Part shown: one piece after another, positions 60,230 through 64,000 of the stretch | Layout: every line of letters starts with the position of its first letter | Position numbering within the stretch: position 1 is the stretch's first letter | Assembly: GCF_900104065.1 (NCBI RefSeq) | Contig: NZ_FNLC01000002.1 | Coordinates: 1,036,995 to 1,100,994 of the forward strand | DNA: 64,000 nt | From: Natronobacterium texcoconense | GTDB lineage: Archaea; Halobacteriota; Halobacteria; Halobacteriales; Natrialbaceae | Reading direction: 5' to 3' | The notes under the pieces: generated by a model | Told to the model about the DNA's origin: nothing | What the model saw: the letters and a program-made list of their open reading frames with translations, nothing else | Databases searched by the model: none | Position numbers and translations under genes: made by a program

Positions 60230-60981
60230 GTGACCCTCGACGATTCAAGCACCTCCCCGTTTGCGGACGGTTCTGGAAGGTTTTCGAATCGGGCCGTCAT
60301 CGCACTCGGAGTCGTCCTCGCACTGACTGTAGTCGGGTTCGCGCTAGCGGCTTTTGTACGGCGTATCGTCTTGCAAGCGGTCGACGTCACGGCGGGCCCC
60401 GCTCCGTTGATACCGTTCGAAGCGATCGCTAGCCTCCTGACACTTGTTACAGTCGGATTGGCGTACGTTCTGGTGACGGACGCTGTCGACGTATCGATAG
60501 ACGTTCCAAACGCCCGCGAGGGGGTGATCGTCGGTCTCGGTTTCCTCAGTACACTCCTCGTCTACGCCCTCGCGTTTCTCCCTTCTGGAGAGTTATTGCC
60601 CACGTTTGCCGGTGAATCCTCGATTTCGATAACGTGGCCGATCGTGATGATCGTATACTCGCTGTTCATCGTCGCACCAGCGGAAGAATACTTCTTCCGC
60701 GGCGTCTTGCAGGGACGGCTCAGGATAGCGTTCGGTCCAGGAGTCGCAATCGCACTGGCCAGCGTTATTTTGGTGTCTTCCACGTTTACTGGTTTGTAGG
60801 ACAATTACTGCAGGGTCCCGAGATCACCTGGGCGTACGTCGCACACTCAGTCGTCTATCACACCGGATGCGGGGCAGTGTTCGGGCTCTGTTACGAACGA
60901 ACCGAAAACCTCACCGTACCGATCCTCGTTCACGGACTGTTCAACAGTATACTGTACCTGACAGTTTATTTCCCTCTGTGA
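60230..60981 (+). pseudogene. CPBP-family intramembrane protease, frameshifted
   Basis: Two overlapping frames make one CPBP/Abi (CAAX-protease-like) protein of about 250 residues. Frame 1 (60230-60799, GTG start) has helices and the catalytic VAPAEEYFFRGVLQGRL (Glu-Glu-x-x-x-Arg), then ends after LASVILVSS. The continuation is in the next frame, FGVFHVYWFVGQLLQGPEIT with the F-x-x-x-H motif and ILVHGLFNSILYL with the His-x-x-x-Asn motif, stopping at 60981. One extra T in the run TTATTTTGGTG (about 60766-60771) would join the frames. So a 1-nt loss in a short T-tract, real, phase-variable or artefactual. The 258 bp after it hold no gene. Confidence 0.8.
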
Positions 60982-61239
60982 CGGTAGCGGAGGCTCTCCA
61001 GTACCCGCCGCTCTGGTGGTGAGCGTATTTACACGATCGGATTCGACGAGGTTCGGGAAATCGATCCTCACCACCTACCTATTCGCGGAGGAACGTCTCG
61101 AGCCGGGTACCGATCGAAAACTGGGGACGAAGCGAGTTCCAGGTGGCCGGAAAACGCAGTCGTACCCGACGTCGAGCAGCCAGCGATGGACCGACGCTAC
61201 CGGAGACGTGGTCACCGACCACTCGTCGGTCGGATTGGG

Positions 61240-62124
61240 TCAGAAGATACCGTCGTCGGTATCGCCTTCCTCCGTCGAGTCGAGGTTCTCGGCGAGGTTC
61301 TCGCCGACGACGTCGTCGCCGAGGAATCCGAGGTGGCTGCTGACGCTGTCGGTGACGTCGACGTCGACGTAGTTTTCGGGCGTGTCGTCGGGACAGCCCG
61401 AGCCGTCGGTACCGAGTGCGGCACCACCGATACCGCCGTAGGCGCTGCCAACGGTCGAGTCGTTCTCGGAGTGGTAGTTGCGCACGACGCCGGCGCCCTC
61501 GGCGATGCCGTCGTACCACTCGCCGCTGCCGATGAAACTGCCGTCACAGACCATGTCGCCATCGGCGGCCGCACCCAGGGGTGCGATCGTATCGATCTCG
61601 TAATCCGAGTCGATCTTGTTCGCCGCCCACAGCACGCAGCGGCCACCGAGCGAGTGGCCGACCAGCCGAATGTTTCCACCGCCGTCGTCGTAGAAGTCCT
61701 CGACAAGCCCGGCTGTCACTTCGCCGACGTCTTCGGTATCGCCTTCGGCACCGAAGAAGTTGATCGTCGTCGCGGGCCACTCGAGTGCGACGGCCTCGTC
61801 GGGTTCGTAACCGCCATCTTCGACCGACTCGAGGACGTCCTCGGCCTGGCTCTCCACGGTGGTGTCGCCGAACCAGCCGTGGATGAAAACGAACAGTTCG
61901 TCGGCGACGGGGAGACTGTCGTCGGCTTCCCAGCCGCCGACGAGACCGCCGTCGTCGATCTCGATGACCTCGACGTCGCTGAACCACTGTGCGGACGCAG
62001 AGCCGGTGGTCGAAGCCATCCCCGCACCGCCGACGATCGTTGCTCCGGCGGCTTTCAGCATCGTTCGCCGCGTCGTCAGTGAGTCGTCCGATTCTGCCGG
62101 CCATTGTCTGTTATTGTCTACCAT
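61240..62124 (-). CDS. Tat-exported alpha/beta-hydrolase
   Basis: Predicted 294-residue secreted serine hydrolase. The signal is LTTRRTMLKAAGATIVGGA (twin Arg), then mature QWFSDVEVIEIDDGG. The serine nucleophile elbow is RLVGHSLGGRCVLWAA and there is an N-terminal FVFIHGWFGD (oxyanion His-Gly). The catalytic Asp and His are probably in YHSENDSTVG and SSHLGFLGDD. Substrate unknown: lipids, esters or acyl peptides. The acidic C-terminus suits extracellular brine. Divergent from the HTH regulator at 62364, with a palindrome between. Confidence 0.85.
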   Translation of the reverse strand: MVDNNRQWPAESDDSLTTRRTMLKAAGATIVGGAGMASTTGSASAQWFSDVEVIEIDDGGLVGGWEADDSLPVADELFVFIHGWFGDTTVESQAEDVLESVEDGGYEPDEAVALEWPATTINFFGAEGDTEDVGEVTAGLVEDFYDDGGGNIRLVGHSLGGRCVLWAANKIDSDYEIDTIAPLGAAADGDMVCDGSFIGSGEWYDGIAEGAGVVRNYHSENDSTVGSAYGGIGGAALGTDGSGCPDDTPENYVDVDVTDSVSSHLGFLGDDVVGENLAENLDSTEEGDTDDGIF

Positions 62125-62196
62125 TTGCGGCCGTAGCTACGGACGCTGCAGAGAATATATTCGATTCTTCAGTTGTGAATTTATTTATTTGAGGGC

Positions 62197-62212
62197 CGGT
62201 AACATGTTACCG
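62197..62212. promoter_or_regulatory. 16-bp perfect palindrome, possible operator
   Basis: CGGTAACATGTTACCG is perfectly palindromic and lies between the divergent hydrolase (start 62124) and HTH regulator (start 62364) genes, about 73 bp upstream of the hydrolase. AT-rich tracts on either side could be promoters. A dimeric regulator could bind here, perhaps one not encoded locally. Confidence 0.4.
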
Positions 62213-62363
62213 TGACAATTATTAGAGGCGACTGATCGTGTGGATTGTAATTTGATTCCGGTCTCAGCCGGGGTGAGTTTGCGATATTGTCACGATAACG
62301 GCGTTCAGTCCAGCATTCGTTTTAGCGGAAATTTTTTCACCATGGATAACACCTAATGGTAAT

Positions 62364-63038
62364 ATGAAGAGAGTGACCTACGTTATCACCCCTCATGGAG
62401 GTTGCTTCGATCCGACGGAGCACCGATTCCGGGAGCACGACGTCGAACTCAGGGCTATCCACGAGGCCGATATCCTCGCCGACGGAACGGTAAACGTCCT
62501 CCTCGAGGTGGTGAGCACGCGGTCACAGATTTTGACGAGTTTCCCCGATGACCCACAACGACTCGTCGATTGCGAGATCAGCGCGGGCGGAGAGACGACG
62601 ATGGTTCAACTCCGATACGAGCCGACCGAGCGCAACCGAAAGTTCCTCGAACCACACCGTACGTACGGCGTGATCGTCCGGTATCCGATGACGGTCGTCG
62701 ATCCCGATCGGTCGACGCTTCGGGTGACCGTCGTCGGCTCCGAGACGGCGGTCCAGAATCTGGTTCGCGAGACGCGGGCACTCGGCGATCTCACCGTCGA
62801 AACCGTCACGACCGGTTCACCGTCGGTGAACCAGCAATTCGATGATCTCACCCAACGCCAGCAGGACGTGCTCGTGACGGCCTACGAACACGGCTACTAT
62901 GAGGATCCTCGCGAAGCGACCTACGAGGACATCGCAGCCGATCTGGACTGTTCCGCGAGTTCGGTCGGCCAGATCCTCCGTCGCATCGAGTCGACTCTCG
63001 TTACCGAGACCGTCTCGGACCGTTCCTCTCGGTCGTAG
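62364..63038 (+). CDS. BAT-like HTH transcriptional regulator
   Basis: Predicted 224-residue protein: sensing region (MKRVTYVITPHGGCFDPTEH) and C-terminal HTH_10 (LTQRQQDVLVTAYEHGYYED, EDIAADLDCSASSVGQILRR). Third of this family in the window, related in architecture to those at 54537 and 56052. It might control the divergent Tat hydrolase. The 276 bp after it contain no supportable gene. Confidence 0.82.
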   Translation: MKRVTYVITPHGGCFDPTEHRFREHDVELRAIHEADILADGTVNVLLEVVSTRSQILTSFPDDPQRLVDCEISAGGETTMVQLRYEPTERNRKFLEPHRTYGVIVRYPMTVVDPDRSTLRVTVVGSETAVQNLVRETRALGDLTVETVTTGSPSVNQQFDDLTQRQQDVLVTAYEHGYYEDPREATYEDIAADLDCSASSVGQILRRIESTLVTETVSDRSSRS

Positions 63039-63314
63039 TCGGGCGTCTATTGTACCAATTGATCGCCGCCAATCGAGTGTCTCGTCGCTCGGACTCGAGT
63101 CTTCGACTGTCCCGCGTTTCGCCTCGTTCTCGAATCGGTCGCCGACCCCGCTGGGTTATCGTCGGTCGACGGTGGTTCCTTCCCCGCCGACCGCGACCGA
63201 TCGCTCGGCACTGATCGCGACGCTCTCGAGTGCAATGTGGCCCGACTTCCTCGAGGCCGGACCAGGAGAGGGGCGGATCGAGTCAGGTATCGACGCTGAC
63301 GCGACGTCGGTCGG

Positions 63315-63632
63315 TCACCGACAGTGCGACCAGTCCCGGGGAGCGGAACGCGAGTCGTTGCCGGTGCTGCCCGGCTTCTCTTCAGGGAAACACTCCTCGC
63401 TACAGTAGTGGCGCTCGAGGGTCCGGTCCCGGTCCTCGACAACCCAGCTAATCCGGTAGTCGCTCGGGCCGATCGTGGCCCCACAGGTGACACACGAAAT
63501 CGCGTCGGGAACGGACTCGACGACGCGAGCGGGATCGTCGACCCCTTCGAGTCGTGGCTCTCGCTCGTCAGTGTCGGTACTCACCGTCGCCTGAATCGGC
63601 TCCGCCGGAGACGGGTCGGTGTTCGGGGACAT
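63315..63632 (-). CDS. Small zinc-finger protein
   Basis: Predicted 105-residue protein with a disordered acidic N-terminus and a zinc-binding C-terminal half: ISCVTCGATIGPSDYRISWV then RHYCSEECFPEE, giving Cys-x2-Cys and Cys-x3-Cys as in TRASH/MYM-type treble-clef fingers. Possibly a metal sensor or nucleic-acid binder; function unknown. The reading runs cleanly from ATG 63632. Confidence 0.65.
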   Translation of the reverse strand: MSPNTDPSPAEPIQATVSTDTDEREPRLEGVDDPARVVESVPDAISCVTCGATIGPSDYRISWVVEDRDRTLERHYCSEECFPEEKPGSTGNDSRSAPRDWSHCR

Positions 63633-63777
63633 AGTCGGACGTCCACGAGACGCTACAAATACCCTCCCGTGACATTCAGTGGCTGATGACGATCAGGTCG
63701 TCGGGAAGATCAGGGTCGCCGACGAGAGCACTACCGCGGACCACAATTTCTTGACTATTGACCTCCCAACCTGGGGT

Positions 63778-64000
63778 ATGCAGTACTACGAGGACCTCGA
63801 GGTCGGCGATACCCAGGAGTTCGGCGAGTACCACGTCACCGGAGAGGAGATCGTCGAGTTCGCGGAGCAGTACGATCCACAGCCGTTTCACATCGACGAG
63901 GAGGCAGCCGAGGAGTCCGCGTTCGGCGAACTGGTCGCGTCGGGCTGGCACACGGCGTCGATGTGTATGCGCATGCTCGTCGACGGGCCGCTCGGCGAGC
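63778..64000 (+). CDS. MaoC-like dehydratase, 5' part (runs off the window)
   Basis: The first ~74 residues of a hotdog dehydratase: [20 protein letters not shown], then [20 protein letters not shown] with the catalytic D-x-x-P-x-H motif and [20 protein letters not shown]. It is a second member of the family that includes the gene at 36985, but more like the acyl-dehydratase branch. Start 63778 is the only reasonable one. The 3' end lies outside the window. Confidence 0.85.
   Translation, partial: MQYYEDLEVGDTQEFGEYHVTGEEIVEFAEQYDPQPFHIDEEAAEESAFGELVASGWHTASMCMRMLVDGPLGE

Overview
The window is a GC-rich chromosomal segment from a halophilic archaeon (class Halobacteria). The evidence is an acidic proteome, archaeal information-processing genes (Pelota, an LSm protein next to ribosomal protein L37e, archaeal AspRS, geranylgeranylglyceryl phosphate synthase), typical haloarchaeal families (HalOD1, DUF7344-type, BAT-like HTH, TrmB) and Tat-type signal peptides. 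The very frequent CTCGAG hexamer suggests a member of Natrialbales, but that is only an impression. I see no rRNA, tRNA, CRISPR array or complete insertion sequence.

Layout. 1-15 kb is mostly core: a UspA-like protein divergent from MutS, an IS5-type remnant and a MITE bracketing an AT-rich lipoprotein gene, a PfkB kinase, an OsmC protein, an SDR enzyme, a four-PAS histidine kinase, the ribosome-rescue factor RqcH and a TRIC-type channel. 15.3-18.3 kb is an AT-rich accessory patch: a decayed IS1595-type transposase, a lipoprotein, a cysteine-rich secreted protein whose signal peptide is out of frame, and a frameshifted zinc-ribbon gene. 18.3-23 kb is a thiamine ABC transporter (ThiQ, ThiP, ThiB) with an MTH1187-type thiamine-binding gene on the opposite strand between the permease and the binding protein; an asparagine synthase-like gene lies upstream of thiB.

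26.6-29.1 kb is the most interesting part. It holds a Tat-exported peptidoglycan amidase, a 74-bp copy of the 5' end of pelA (Pelota), a halocin C8-like pre-pro-protein gene and a small membrane protein, followed directly by intact pelA. This looks like an antimicrobial cassette placed at the pelA start, with weapons that could act on both bacteria and archaea.

30-41 kb carries regulators (Lrp, HalOD1, DUF7344-like, TrmB), an MMPL/RND transporter, and a set of genes (MBL hydrolase, MaoC, APH-like kinase, HAD, SDR) suggestive of acyl or small-molecule metabolism. At 41.8-42.2 kb a histidine-kinase 3' remnant is cut by a noncoding IS200/IS605-derived element whose right-end hairpins resemble a TnpB guide RNA scaffold and whose edge supplies the stop codon of the next gene. 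42.2-52.9 kb has a Dna2-like nuclease-helicase, small membrane proteins, a zinc metalloprotease, LSm/L37e and threonine synthase. 53-64 kb has lipid and regulatory genes: GGGP synthase, three BAT-like HTH regulators, a sirtuin, a cytochrome P450, AspRS followed by an imperfect tandem array of its own 3' end, a CPBP protease broken by a 1-nt frameshift, a Tat-exported hydrolase, and a MaoC gene running off the end.
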